From Microbacterium bovistercoris (GTDB taxonomy: Bacteria > Actinomycetota > Actinomycetes > Actinomycetales > Microbacteriaceae), in assembly GCF_003387575.1 (NCBI RefSeq), contig NZ_QUAB01000046.1:1-64000 (forward strand): DNA of 64,000 nucleotides, in the 5' to 3' direction. Of this stretch, positions 54,006-62,427 are shown one piece after another. Under the pieces are notes generated by a model. The model worked only from the letters and a program-made list of their open reading frames with translations. It did not search any database and was not told the DNA's origin. How positions within the stretch are numbered: the stretch's first letter is position 1; each line of letters begins with the position of its first letter. The translations under genes and the position numbers were made by a program.

Positions 54006-54057
54006 CGCCCTTCGTCTCGCTGCGCTCGCTCAGGACCCGGGGAGGTGACGAAGGGCG
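54006..54057. repeat. Inverted repeat element CGCCCTTCGTC ... GACGAAGGGCG
   Basis: Perfect 11-bp arms at 54006-54016 and 54047-54057 enclose a 30-base loop that contains TCGCTGCGCTCGCTCA, itself nearly palindromic. It lies 19 bases after the era stop and may act as terminator. The core sequence resembles a dispersed intergenic repeat that I recall from Microbacterium genomes. Confidence 0.55.
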
Positions 54058-54076
54058 CCGAAGATCGGAAGGAGCG

Positions 54077-54973
54077 TCAGAACCCGAGCCGGCCGAGCTG
54101 CTTGGGATCGCGCTGCCACTCCTTGGCTACCTTCACATGCAGCTTCAGGAACACCCGAGTGCCGAGCAGCGGCTCGATCTGTGCGCGCGCAGTGGCGCCG
54201 ACATCGCGCAGGCGCGAGCCCTTGCGGCCGATGATGATCGCCTTCTGGCTGTCGCGCTCGACGACGATCGAGGCGAACACGTCGGTGAGGTCGCTGTCCT
54301 CGCGCGGCGCGATGTCGTCGATGACGACGGCGATGGAGTGCGGCAGCTCGTCGCGCACGCCCTCCAGCGCCGCCTCACGGATGATCTCGGCGACCCGGTC
54401 CTCGAGCGACTCGTCGGTGACGACGCCGTCCTCGTAGAGCGCGGGGCCGGTGGGCATCAGCGCGAGCACCTCGTCGGCGAGCACGTCGAGCTGGTCGTTC
54501 GCGACCGAGGACAGCGGGATGACGGCCGCCCAGTCCTCACGCAGCGAGTCCACCTCGATGAGGCGCTCGGTGATCTCGTCGCGTTCCGCGGCATCCGTCT
54601 TGGTGACGATCGCGATCTTCTTCGCGCGGGGGTAGCCGTCGAGCGACGCCGCGATACGGCGGTCGCCGGGGCCGACCTTCTCGGTCGCCGGCACGCAGAA
54701 GCCGATCACGTCGACGTCGCCGAGCACCTGCTCGACGAGGTCGTTGAGCCGTTCACCGAGAAGCGTGCGCGGCTTGTGGATGCCGGGGGTGTCGACGATC
54801 ACGAGCTGCCCGCCGGGCCGGTTCACGATGCCGCGGATCGCGCGCCGCGTGGTCTGCGGCTTCTCACTGGTGATCGCGATCTTCTCGCCCACCAGGGCGT
54901 TCGTCAGCGTGGACTTGCCCACGTTCGGACGCCCCACGAACGTGACGAATCCGCTGTGCTTGTCTTCACTCAT
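54077..54973 (-). CDS. era: GTPase Era
   Basis: The 298-residue GTPase assists 16S rRNA maturation. G1 GRPNVGKST near residue 13, G2 region with PQTTRRAIRG, G3 DTPGIHKPR near 59 and G4 TKTD near 124 (Thr instead of the common Asn) are followed by a C-terminal KH domain with AIIIGRKGSRLRDVG near 227. It is the last gene of the hrcA operon and overlaps the CNNM gene by 8 bases. Confidence 0.95.
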   Translation of the reverse strand: MSEDKHSGFVTFVGRPNVGKSTLTNALVGEKIAITSEKPQTTRRAIRGIVNRPGGQLVIVDTPGIHKPRTLLGERLNDLVEQVLGDVDVIGFCVPATEKVGPGDRRIAASLDGYPRAKKIAIVTKTDAAERDEITERLIEVDSLREDWAAVIPLSSVANDQLDVLADEVLALMPTGPALYEDGVVTDESLEDRVAEIIREAALEGVRDELPHSIAVVIDDIAPREDSDLTDVFASIVVERDSQKAIIIGRKGSRLRDVGATARAQIEPLLGTRVFLKLHVKVAKEWQRDPKQLGRLGF

Positions 54974-56237
54974 CTTCCGACTCCTCCTCCGGCGCCCGTT
55001 CCACGAACACCGTAGCGATACCTCTTCCGCGACCGCGCGATGCGCCCCCGGTGAGCACCAGTCCGTCGACGACGGCCGTGGCTCCTGGTTGCGGCACCTG
55101 GCCGAGGGCCTTGCCGAGCAGGCCGCCGATCGAGTCGACGTCCTCGTCCTCGAGCTCCAGGTCGAACAGGTCGCCGACGTCCTCCAGCGACAGTCGCGAA
55201 TTCACCCGGTAGCGACCGTCGCCGAGTTCGACGACCTCTGCCGGACCCCGGTCGTACTCGTCGGCGATCTCACCGACCAGCTCCTCGATGAGGTCCTCCA
55301 GCGTGACCAGACCCGAGATGCCGCCGTGCTCGTCGATCACCAGGCACACGTGCACGGCGTCGCGCTTCATCTGCTGCAGCAGCGTCTCCGCCCGCATCGA
55401 CTCCGGCACGAACGTCGCCGGCCGTGCGATCGGGCGCACCGGCGCGCCGCGCCAGGCGCTCTCGTCCCGGTAGGCGAACTGCACCAGGTCCTTCAGGTAC
55501 AGCACGCCCACCACGTCGTCGGCGTCGTCGTCGACCACCGGCATCCGCGAGACGCCCTTGGACAGGAACAGGTCCATCGCCTCGGTCGTCGTCGCCGTGG
55601 CATCCACCGCCACCATCTCGGTGCGCGGCACCATCACGGCCCGCACGAACTGGTCGGTGAAGTCGAACACCGAGTGGATGAGGTCGCGGTCGTCCTCTTC
55701 GATGAGGTCGTTGGACGCGGCCTCGTCGACCATGCTGAGCAGCTGCTCCTCGGACGCGAACGTGCTGCGTCCGCCACCGGGCGTCACCCGGCGACCGAGT
55801 GCCACCAGTCCTTGCGCGAGCGGGCCGAGCACGACGCGCACCCCGTGCACGACCGGTGCCCAGATCCGCAGCAGTCCGTCGGCGTGGTGGCGCCCGAACG
55901 AACGCGGGCTCGCCCCGACCAGCACGAACGTGATGCCCGTCATCAGCACCGCGGCGGCGAGCATCGCCCACCAGTCGTTCGGCAGCGTCTGCACGAGGGC
56001 GACCGTCACGAGCACGGCGGCCGTGGTCTCGGACAGCACACGCATGAACGCGACGGAGTTCACGTGCGCATCGGGGTCTTCAGCGATCTTCGCCAAGGCC
56101 GGTGCGTTGCGCCCCGCCTCGGCCATCTCCTCGAGGTCACTGCGCGAACTCACCGAAAACGCCGCGTCGACCGCCGCCATCAGGCCGCCGAAGGCGACCA
56201 GGAGCACGGCCGCGGCGATCAGGATCACTGCGATCAT
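54966..56237 (-). CDS. CNNM/CorC-type hemolysin family membrane protein
   Basis: The 423-residue protein has an N-terminal DUF21/CNNM domain of about four helices (1-145), a pair of CBS domains (about 195-325, with MVPRTEMVAVD and DEHGGISGLVTLEDLIEELVGEI), and a C-terminal CorC_HlyC domain. Members act in magnesium or cobalt efflux. It lies between ybeY and era and overlaps both, a conserved arrangement. Confidence 0.9.
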   Translation of the reverse strand: MIAVILIAAAVLLVAFGGLMAAVDAAFSVSSRSDLEEMAEAGRNAPALAKIAEDPDAHVNSVAFMRVLSETTAAVLVTVALVQTLPNDWWAMLAAAVLMTGITFVLVGASPRSFGRHHADGLLRIWAPVVHGVRVVLGPLAQGLVALGRRVTPGGGRSTFASEEQLLSMVDEAASNDLIEEDDRDLIHSVFDFTDQFVRAVMVPRTEMVAVDATATTTEAMDLFLSKGVSRMPVVDDDADDVVGVLYLKDLVQFAYRDESAWRGAPVRPIARPATFVPESMRAETLLQQMKRDAVHVCLVIDEHGGISGLVTLEDLIEELVGEIADEYDRGPAEVVELGDGRYRVNSRLSLEDVGDLFDLELEDEDVDSIGGLLGKALGQVPQPGATAVVDGLVLTGGASRGRGRGIATVFVERAPEEESEDE

Positions 56238-56692
56238 CGTCGTCGTTCGGATGCCGCGAACCCGCGGATCAGCTCCTTCTGCAGCCCGAACATCTCACGC
56301 TCCTCGTCGGGCTCGGCGTGATCGAACCCGAGCAGGTGCAGCAGACCGTGCGTGGTGAGCAGGATCAGCTCATCCATCAGCGTGTGGCCCGCTGTCGCCG
56401 CCTGCGATTCCGCCACCTGCGGGCAGAGCACGATGTCTCCGAGCAGTCCGGGCGGCGTCGGGTGGTCCTCGCTGCCGGGGCGCAGCTCGTCCATCGGGAA
56501 GCTCAGCACATCGGTGGGGCCCGGCTCGTCCATCCACTGCACGTGCAGCGACTCCATCGCGCCCTCGTCCACGAGGACGATGGCGACCTCGGCATCCGGG
56601 CTGACGTGCAGCTGCGCGAGGTTGAACTCGGTGAGCCGCTGCAGCACCGTCTCGTCGATGGAGACGGCGGACTCGTTGTTGATCTCGATCAT
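56234..56692 (-). CDS. ybeY: Endoribonuclease YbeY
   Basis: The 152-residue metalloprotein acts in 16S rRNA 3' maturation and ribosome quality control. The zinc site THGLLHLLGFDH (His-x3-His-x5-His) is near residue 115, and DVLSFPMDE near 61 is typical. ATG 56692 (MIEINNES) follows the phoH stop by 16 bases; the stop overlaps the CNNM start by 4 bases. Confidence 0.95.
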   Translation of the reverse strand: MIEINNESAVSIDETVLQRLTEFNLAQLHVSPDAEVAIVLVDEGAMESLHVQWMDEPGPTDVLSFPMDELRPGSEDHPTPPGLLGDIVLCPQVAESQAATAGHTLMDELILLTTHGLLHLLGFDHAEPDEEREMFGLQKELIRGFAASERRR

Positions 56693-56708
56693 GAAAGGCC
56701 CTGTCTCC

Positions 56709-57791
56709 TCACGAAACGCCGCGCTTCGGCATCCGGTCTCTCGGCCCCGGCCGCATCCCCGAGCGCCGGTCGGCGCGGTTCGCGAACTCGTGCGCCTGCT
56801 CGCGCTCCGCCCTGGCGGCGGTGCGCTGCTCGTCGTACTCGCTGTACGCATCGACGATCCGCCCCACCAGCGTGTGCCGCACGACGTCGTCGCTGGTCAG
56901 CCGGGAGAAGTGGATGTCGTCGATGTCCTTCAGCACCCGCGTCACCAGACGGAGGCCCGACGCGCCCTGCGGCAGGTCGACCTGAGTGATGTCGCCGGTG
57001 ACCACCATCTTCGTGCCGAAGCCGAGACGGGTCAGGAACATCTTCATCTGCTCGGGCGTGGTGTTCTGCGCCTCGTCGAGCACGACGAAGGAGTCGTTCA
57101 ACGTCCTTCCGCGCATATACGCCAGCGGGGCGACCTCGATCGTGCCGCTGGCCATCAGCCGGGGCACGATCTCGGGGTCCATCATCTCGTTCAGGGCGTC
57201 GTACAGCGGACGCAGGTACGGATCGATCTTGTCGGTCAACGTGCCCGGCAGGAAGCCCAGCCGCTCCCCCGCCTCGACGGCCGGACGCGTCAGGATGATG
57301 CGCTCGACCTCCTTGCGCTGCAGCGCCTGCACGGCCTTCGCCATCGCGAGGTAGGTCTTACCGGTACCCGCGGGCCCGATGCCGAAGACGATCGTGTTCT
57401 CCTCGATCGCGTCGACATACTCCTTCTGTCCGAGGGTCTTCGGCCGGATGACGCGGCCACGGGTGGACAGGATCGCCTCGCCGAGCACCTCGCTGGGGCG
57501 CGGCCCGTCGTCCTGGCGCAGGATGCGTGCGGAGCTCTCGACATCGCTCGGGGCGAGGTCGTGACCGGCGCGCGTCATCGTGATCAGCTCGTCGGTGAGG
57601 GCCTTCGCCGCGCCGACGTCGGCAGCGGAGCCGCTGAGAGTGATCTCGTTGCCGCGCACGAGCACCTGGACCGCCGGATGCTGCTTCTCGAGCATGCGCA
57701 GCAGTCGGTCCTGCGGACCGAGCAGCTGCACCATGGCGATGCCGTCCACCGAGATCACCTCGGTGCGTTCGGGGGTGGGGTCAGAAGCCAA
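56709..57791 (-). CDS. phoH: PhoH-like ATPase
   Basis: The 360-residue ATPase has an N-terminal KH-like region, Walker A GPAGTGKTYLA near residue 138, LTRPAVEAGERLGFLPG near 167 and Walker B FVVLDEAQN near 239. The C-terminal tail is basic and disordered (ARAEREQAHEFANRADRRSGMRPG). PhoH proteins next to ybeY are thought to work in RNA handling. The 5' end overlaps the HIT gene by 11 bases. Confidence 0.93.
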   Translation of the reverse strand: MASDPTPERTEVISVDGIAMVQLLGPQDRLLRMLEKQHPAVQVLVRGNEITLSGSAADVGAAKALTDELITMTRAGHDLAPSDVESSARILRQDDGPRPSEVLGEAILSTRGRVIRPKTLGQKEYVDAIEENTIVFGIGPAGTGKTYLAMAKAVQALQRKEVERIILTRPAVEAGERLGFLPGTLTDKIDPYLRPLYDALNEMMDPEIVPRLMASGTIEVAPLAYMRGRTLNDSFVVLDEAQNTTPEQMKMFLTRLGFGTKMVVTGDITQVDLPQGASGLRLVTRVLKDIDDIHFSRLTSDDVVRHTLVGRIVDAYSEYDEQRTAARAEREQAHEFANRADRRSGMRPGPRDRMPKRGVS

Positions 57792-58128
57792 CGAGCCTGT
57801 CCTCCGGGAGATTGCCGAGCACGTGCGCGTGCACGTGGAACACGGACTGCGCGGCGCTCGCGCCGTTGTTGAAGATCAGCCGGTACTCGCCGTTGGCATG
57901 CTCGACGGCGAGCTCCTTCGCGACCTGCACGAGTTCCGCCAGCAGACCGGGGTCGCCGGCGGCGAGCTCGGTGACGTCGCGGTACTGCTCGGTCTTGGGG
58001 ATCACGAGGGCGTGCAGCGGCGCCTGCGGGTTGATGTCGCGGATCGCGAAGACCCGGTCGGTCTCGGCGAGGATCTCGCCGGGGATCTCTCCGCCGAGGA
58101 TGCGGGTGAAGATCGAGGGTTCCGTCAT
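57781..58128 (-). CDS. HIT-family nucleotide hydrolase
   Basis: A 115-residue HINT-like protein with the histidine triad QSVFHVHAHVLG near residue 96, the N-terminal IFTRILGGEIPGEILAETD and IRDINPQAPLHALVIPK. It probably hydrolyses purine nucleotide phosphoramidates. A TAGACT hexamer 7 bases upstream may give a second, internal promoter within the hrcA operon. Confidence 0.93.
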   Translation of the reverse strand: MTEPSIFTRILGGEIPGEILAETDRVFAIRDINPQAPLHALVIPKTEQYRDVTELAAGDPGLLAELVQVAKELAVEHANGEYRLIFNNGASAAQSVFHVHAHVLGNLPEDRLVGF

Positions 58129-58135
58129 GGAGTCC

Positions 58136-58141
58136 AGTCTA
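58136..58141 (-). promoter_or_regulatory. -10 TAGACT, 7 bases before HIT gene
   Basis: TAGACT-GGACTCC-ATG in the 24-base rsmE-hit gap. It would let hit-phoH-ybeY-CNNM-era be made without the heat-shock genes. Confidence 0.45.
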
Positions 58142-58152
58142 GTGAGAGGGTT

Positions 58153-58881
58153 TCACCAGCGGCCGAGGATGCCCGAGAGCAGCGCGATTGCGGCAGGACC
58201 GGCGGTCGAGGTGCGCAGCACGGTGTCGCCGAGGCGCACGCGCTCGGCGCCGGCCTCGGTAAGCCGGTCCAGTTCCTCGGCGGAGATCCCGCCCTCGGGG
58301 CCGACGACGAGAAGGAGGTCGCGTTCGTCGGCGCGGATGCTGCTGAGCGCGGTCTGCGCGGTGGGGTCGAGCACCAGCATCCTGGCATCCGCAGCTCGCT
58401 TGGCGAGCTGACCGGTGGACTCGACGGAGGACACCTCGGGAACCCATGGCCGGTGCGCCTGCTTGGCGGCCTCGCGGACGATCGTCGCCCATCGCTCCCT
58501 GCCCTTCGCGGCCTTCGGCCCCTCCCAGCGGGAGATGCTGCGCGACGCCTGCCAGGGCACGATCTCGTCGACTCCCAGTTCGCAGGCGGCCTGCACGGCG
58601 AGCTCGTCCCTGTCGCCCTTCGCGAGGGCCTGCGCGAGCACGATCCGCACCTCGGGCAGCGGGTGCTCCCGACGTGCGGTGATCCGCACGGCGACCTCTG
58701 TCGCCGAGACATCCTCGACGACGCCCTCGAGCCACACGCCTGCGCCGTCGCCGATCGTGACGGACTCGCCGACGCGCACCCTGCGCACGACAGCCGCATG
58801 CTTGGCCTCGGCGCCGGTGAGCAGCACGCGCTCACCCTCATGGGCGGTGGTGCCCGCCTGCGTGACGAAGTGAAGGGCCAT
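58153..58881 (-). CDS. rsmE: 16S rRNA (uracil1498-N3)-methyltransferase
   Basis: The 242-residue SPOUT methyltransferase has an N-terminal PUA-like domain and a C-terminal knot with LLLVVGPEGGISAEELDRLTEAGAERVRLGDTVLRTSTA split across residues 188-230. The GPEGG and LG--VLR-ETA-type motifs define RsmE. It lies 2 bases after dnaJ, a common pairing. Confidence 0.95.
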   Translation of the reverse strand: MALHFVTQAGTTAHEGERVLLTGAEAKHAAVVRRVRVGESVTIGDGAGVWLEGVVEDVSATEVAVRITARREHPLPEVRIVLAQALAKGDRDELAVQAACELGVDEIVPWQASRSISRWEGPKAAKGRERWATIVREAAKQAHRPWVPEVSSVESTGQLAKRAADARMLVLDPTAQTALSSIRADERDLLLVVGPEGGISAEELDRLTEAGAERVRLGDTVLRTSTAGPAAIALLSGILGRW

Positions 58882-58883
58882 GG

Positions 58884-59999
58884 TCAGTGCGAGCGGAACC
58901 GGTCGCGGAGCTTCGAGAACAGCCCCTGCTGGAACTGCGCGAGCTTCGGCGCGGGCGCCTTGTTCTTCTTCGCGAAGTCCTGGATCAGCTTGCGCTGCGC
59001 GGAATCGAGCTTCGTCGGGGTCACGACCTGCACGCCGACACGCAGGTCGCCGCGCTGGCTGCCGCGCAGCGGCGTGATGCCGCGACCTCCGATCGTGAGC
59101 ACGTCGCCGGACTGCAGTCCCTGCCGGATCTCGAGGTCGACCGTTCCGTCGAGTCCCTCGATCGTCGTCGTGGTGCCGAGGATCGCATCGGTCATCGACA
59201 CCTCGAGCGTGGCGAGCAGATCGTCACCGTCGCGGCTGAACACCGGATGCGGAGCCACGGTGACCTCGACGTACAGGTCGCCGTTCGGACCGCCGGCGCG
59301 TCCGACCTCGCCGGAGCCCGGGAGCTGAAGACGCAAGCCGGTCTCGACGCCGGCCGGGATGTCCAGCGACACCGTGCGACGCGAGCGCACCCGGCCCTGG
59401 CCTGCGCAGGCGCCGCAGGGGTACGGGATGGTGGTGCCGTAACCCTCGCAGGTGCCGCAGGGCTGGGTGGTGACGACGTTGCCGAGCAGGCTGCGCACCT
59501 GGCGCTGCACGTGGCCGCTGCCGCCGCAGACGTCGCAGGTGACGGGCGAGGTGCCCTCCTGGCAGCACGAGCCGTTGCAGGTCTCGCACAGCACGGCGGT
59601 GTCCACCTCGATGTCGCGGTGGGCGCCGAAGACGACGTCGCCGAGGTCGAGGTTCACGCGCACGAGGGCGTCCTGCCCGCGCTCCCGGCGCGAACGCGGC
59701 CGTGCCGAGCGGGCGCCGCCCGCCCCGCCGAAGAACGTCTCGAAGATGTCGCCGAACCCGCCGAATCCTCCGCCGAACCCGCCGTTCTCGTCGCCGCCCA
59801 TGTCGTAGCGGCGACGCGAGTCCTCGTCGCTCAGCACGTCATACGCGTGCGTGACGAGCTTGAACCGCTCCGCGGCATCCTCCCCCGGGTTCACGTCCGG
59901 GTGCAGCTGGCGCGCCAGCTTGCGATAGGCCTTCTTGATCTCGTCCTGCGTGGCGTCCCGGGACACCCCGAGAACCTCGTAATGGTCGGCCACAGTCAC
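58884..59999 (-). CDS. dnaJ: Chaperone protein DnaJ
   Basis: A 371-residue type I Hsp40. J-domain with HPD ([14 protein letters not shown] near residue 32), Gly/Phe-rich linker ([15 protein letters not shown] near 73), four Cys-x2-Cys zinc repeats ([31 protein letters not shown], residues 138-206) and C-terminal substrate domains. The first zinc repeat ends in Ser rather than the usual Gly. It follows hrcA by 36 bases, the DnaJ2 arrangement of actinobacteria. Confidence 0.96.
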   Translation of the reverse strand: MTVADHYEVLGVSRDATQDEIKKAYRKLARQLHPDVNPGEDAAERFKLVTHAYDVLSDEDSRRRYDMGGDENGGFGGGFGGFGDIFETFFGGAGGARSARPRSRRERGQDALVRVNLDLGDVVFGAHRDIEVDTAVLCETCNGSCCQEGTSPVTCDVCGGSGHVQRQVRSLLGNVVTTQPCGTCEGYGTTIPYPCGACAGQGRVRSRRTVSLDIPAGVETGLRLQLPGSGEVGRAGGPNGDLYVEVTVAPHPVFSRDGDDLLATLEVSMTDAILGTTTTIEGLDGTVDLEIRQGLQSGDVLTIGGRGITPLRGSQRGDLRVGVQVVTPTKLDSAQRKLIQDFAKKNKAPAPKLAQFQQGLFSKLRDRFRSH

Positions 60000-60035
60000 C
60001 TTCCTGAGTGTGTGTGCGTTCGTGGGCGCGCCGCG

Positions 60036-61067
60036 TCAGCGGCGCGTCTCGTCCTCTTCGAGCATCCGCGACAGGTAACGGGCCACGGCCCGCGCCGCCG
60101 CGAGGTTGCTCGGATAGTCCATGCGGGTCGGACCCATCACGCCGAGGCGCGCGGTGCCGCCCTGGGCGATGTAGTCGCTGGCGACGATCGAGGCCTCGCC
60201 CAGCCCGAAGGGCGCGTTCTCGGTGCCGATGCTGGCCGCCAGGCCGTGCTCGTCCGGCACCATCTCGCTCATCAGCCGCAGGAGTGTCACCTGCTCCTCG
60301 ATCGCCTCGAGGAGCGGATGGATACTGCCGCGGAAGTCCTGTTCGCGACGCGCGAGCGTCGCCGCCCCCGCCATCACGAGCTTCTCCTGGCGGAACTCCT
60401 CGAGCTCCTCGCCGATCACCACGGCCAGTGCGGTGAGCGCCGGGTCGGGACGTGCCTCGGACGGGACGCGCAGCAGCGCCACGCGCTCCGAGGCATCCGA
60501 GACCGCGCGCCCGGTGATGAGCGCGGAGAGCCGGGCACGGAGCACGGCCACATCGGCCTCGTCGACGTCGACCGGCAGCACGGCGATGCGCTGCGAGACG
60601 CCGCCCGCATCCGTCACCAGCACGACGAGCAGACGGTTCGGTCCGAGGCCGACCAGCTCGAGGTGCGTGATGCTGGCACGGGCGAAGGACGGGTACTGCG
60701 CGAGCGCGACCTGTCCGGTGAGCTGCGTGAGCACGCGCACGGTGCGGGCCATGAGGTCGTCGAGGTCGGCGGGATCGGCCAGGAAGGTCTCGATCGCCGA
60801 GCGCTGCGCGGTGCTCAGGGGGCGCACCTGCGCGAGGTGGTTCACGAAGACGCGGTAGCCCTTGTCCGTGGGCACCCGGCCCGACGAGGTGTGCGGGGCC
60901 GCGATGAGCTCCTCATCCTCGAGAAGCGCCATGTCGTTGCGGATCGTCGCAGCCGAGACGCCGAACGCGTGCCGCTCGACGATCGACTTGCTGCCGACGG
61001 GTTCCTGCGTCTCGACATAGTCCTGCACGATCGCACGGAGCACCTGAAGCCCTCGTTCCGAGACCAT
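60036..61067 (-). CDS. hrcA: Heat-inducible transcription repressor HrcA
   Basis: A 343-residue repressor of heat-shock genes. Winged helix-turn-helix at the N-terminus (QEPVGSKSIVERHAFGVSAATIRNDMALLEDEELI, about residues 22-55), then TSSGRVPTDKGYRVFV, a HrcA signature, and the dimer domain. GGAGGGAG precedes ATG 61067; the in-frame GTG at 61094 lies inside the CIRCE operator and is rejected. The gene represses its own operon through that operator. Confidence 0.95.
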   Translation of the reverse strand: MVSERGLQVLRAIVQDYVETQEPVGSKSIVERHAFGVSAATIRNDMALLEDEELIAAPHTSSGRVPTDKGYRVFVNHLAQVRPLSTAQRSAIETFLADPADLDDLMARTVRVLTQLTGQVALAQYPSFARASITHLELVGLGPNRLLVVLVTDAGGVSQRIAVLPVDVDEADVAVLRARLSALITGRAVSDASERVALLRVPSEARPDPALTALAVVIGEELEEFRQEKLVMAGAATLARREQDFRGSIHPLLEAIEEQVTLLRLMSEMVPDEHGLAASIGTENAPFGLGEASIVASDYIAQGGTARLGVMGPTRMDYPSNLAAARAVARYLSRMLEEDETRR

Positions 61068-61083
61068 GATGCTCCCTCCGCTG

Positions 61084-61110
61084 TTGGCACTCACACGTAC
61101 TGAGTGCCAA
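61084..61110. promoter_or_regulatory. CIRCE operator TTGGCACTC-N9-GAGTGCCAA
   Basis: Perfect 9-bp arms at 61084-61092 and 61102-61110 with the standard 9-base spacer. It differs from the common TTAGCACTC by A to G at position 3 with a compensating change in the other arm. It lies right after the -10. Confidence 0.95.
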
Positions 61111-61115
61111 TTCTA
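61110..61115 (-). promoter_or_regulatory. -10 TAGAAT of the hrcA operon
   Basis: Minus-strand TAGAAT abuts and shares one base with CIRCE. Start near 61103 would put the operator in the 5' leader and over +1. Confidence 0.6.
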
Positions 61116-61138
61116 CCCGTGCCCCGCTCGGAAGATCC

Positions 61139-62323
61139 TCAGGCGGAGTCTCCGCGTCGTGCGATCAGCGCCGCCTCGATGAGTGCCGCACCGCGCGGGT
61201 CTCCGATGTCCATGCCCGACAGGACGGCGAGTCGCCCGAGGCGGTAGTCGACCGTGTTCGGATGCACGTTCATCGCCGCCGCCGTCGCCCGACGGTCACC
61301 GCCCGTGCGCAAGTACGCCTCCGCTGTCGCGATCGTCTCCTCCCCTATCCCCGAGAGTCGGGCGCTCAACGCCGCGTGGGCCGGGCCGGCACGGGATGCC
61401 TGGTATTCGAAGAGCAGCTCGTCGAGGGTGACGAATGCTCCGGAGCCGCGCTCGCGCAAGGCGATCGACACCAGTTCCTCCCCCAACGTGACTGCCTCGG
61501 GCACCTCTTCGACCGGCACGGAAACCCATGCAGCCGTGCATGCTTCGCCGAAGGCCGTACGCAACGACGCGGCGAGCGCGGTGCGGAGCCCCTCGTCACC
61601 CCCGGTGAGCGGAATCAGCGCCGTCCCGCCGGCGGGCCCGAGCACGGCCAGGGCGTCCGGATGCCCGTCGCCTTCGATGATGACCCGTGCCCGCCGTGTG
61701 ATCCGTCGCGCCGCCACATCGATCGGGACGTCGGGATCGGACGCGCTGAGGCGGAGCACCAGGACTCCGTAGCGATCGGCGAGCTCCAGCCCGGATCGGT
61801 GCGCCTCGCCCGCGGCGTCGGCACCGCTCACGAGGGCGGTGAAGAGCGCGAATCGAGCGTCGCGCTCGACGGACTGCAGCGCCGAAGCCGAGCGCTGGTA
61901 GTCCTCGGCCAGTGCGACGGTGATGTGCTCGAGGTGGCCGAGCATCCGCGTCCCCGCTTCCGAGAGCACATCCGGGTCGACCGTGGCCCGAGCCAGTTCC
62001 TCCCACAGCACGGACACGCCACGATGGTAGGCCGACGCCACGGAGGAGAACGAGGATCCCTCGTCGAAGCGCCGGATTGCGGATGCCCGGAGCAGCTCAT
62101 CATCCACGGTGCCTTCCGCAGTTCCTTCCAGGACCGCCACGACCGCACGCAGATTGCGCTCGACGACCCAGCGGATGTCGGCGGCGAGCGATGCCGCGCC
62201 CGTGCCGTGCTGCACCGGGTTCGTGGCGGCGATCGCGGCGATGACACGATTGGCGGTCGCACGGCTTCCCAGCAGGACATCGGCGGCCGATCGATCTCCG
62301 AACATCAGCGCACTCTTTGTCAT
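61139..62323 (-). CDS. PucR-family transcriptional regulator
   Basis: The 394-residue regulator has a long N-terminal region without enzyme motifs, a GGDEF-like central domain typical of CdaR/PucR proteins, and a C-terminal helix-turn-helix RRATAAAMNVHPNTVDYRLGRL near residue 348. It is divergent from a sugar transporter and rhamnosidase-like gene, so it probably controls that locus. TATGTT 7 bases before ATG 62323 suggests leaderless translation. Confidence 0.88.
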   Translation of the reverse strand: MTKSALMFGDRSAADVLLGSRATANRVIAAIAATNPVQHGTGAASLAADIRWVVERNLRAVVAVLEGTAEGTVDDELLRASAIRRFDEGSSFSSVASAYHRGVSVLWEELARATVDPDVLSEAGTRMLGHLEHITVALAEDYQRSASALQSVERDARFALFTALVSGADAAGEAHRSGLELADRYGVLVLRLSASDPDVPIDVAARRITRRARVIIEGDGHPDALAVLGPAGGTALIPLTGGDEGLRTALAASLRTAFGEACTAAWVSVPVEEVPEAVTLGEELVSIALRERGSGAFVTLDELLFEYQASRAGPAHAALSARLSGIGEETIATAEAYLRTGGDRRATAAAMNVHPNTVDYRLGRLAVLSGMDIGDPRGAALIEAALIARRGDSA

Positions 62324-62330
62324 GGATCAC

Positions 62331-62336
62331 AACATA
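62331..62336 (-). promoter_or_regulatory. -10 TATGTT, 7 bases before PucR gene
   Basis: TATGTT-GTGATCC-ATG on the minus strand, with no Shine-Dalgarno. Confidence 0.5.
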
Positions 62337-62369
62337 GCGGGGAGAGATTCCGGTCTGTGTCCACTGATT

Positions 62370-62390
62370 CTCCATGGTCCTGTGATGGAG
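62370..62390. promoter_or_regulatory. Inverted repeat CTCCAT-N9-ATGGAG before the transporter
   Basis: Arms 62370-62375 and 62385-62390 lie in the PucR/transporter intergenic region. It is a candidate PucR operator, inferred from position only. Confidence 0.3.
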
Positions 62391-62427
62391 CATGAGAACA
62401 CCCGCGTCCCCTCCCGAAAGGTCGACG

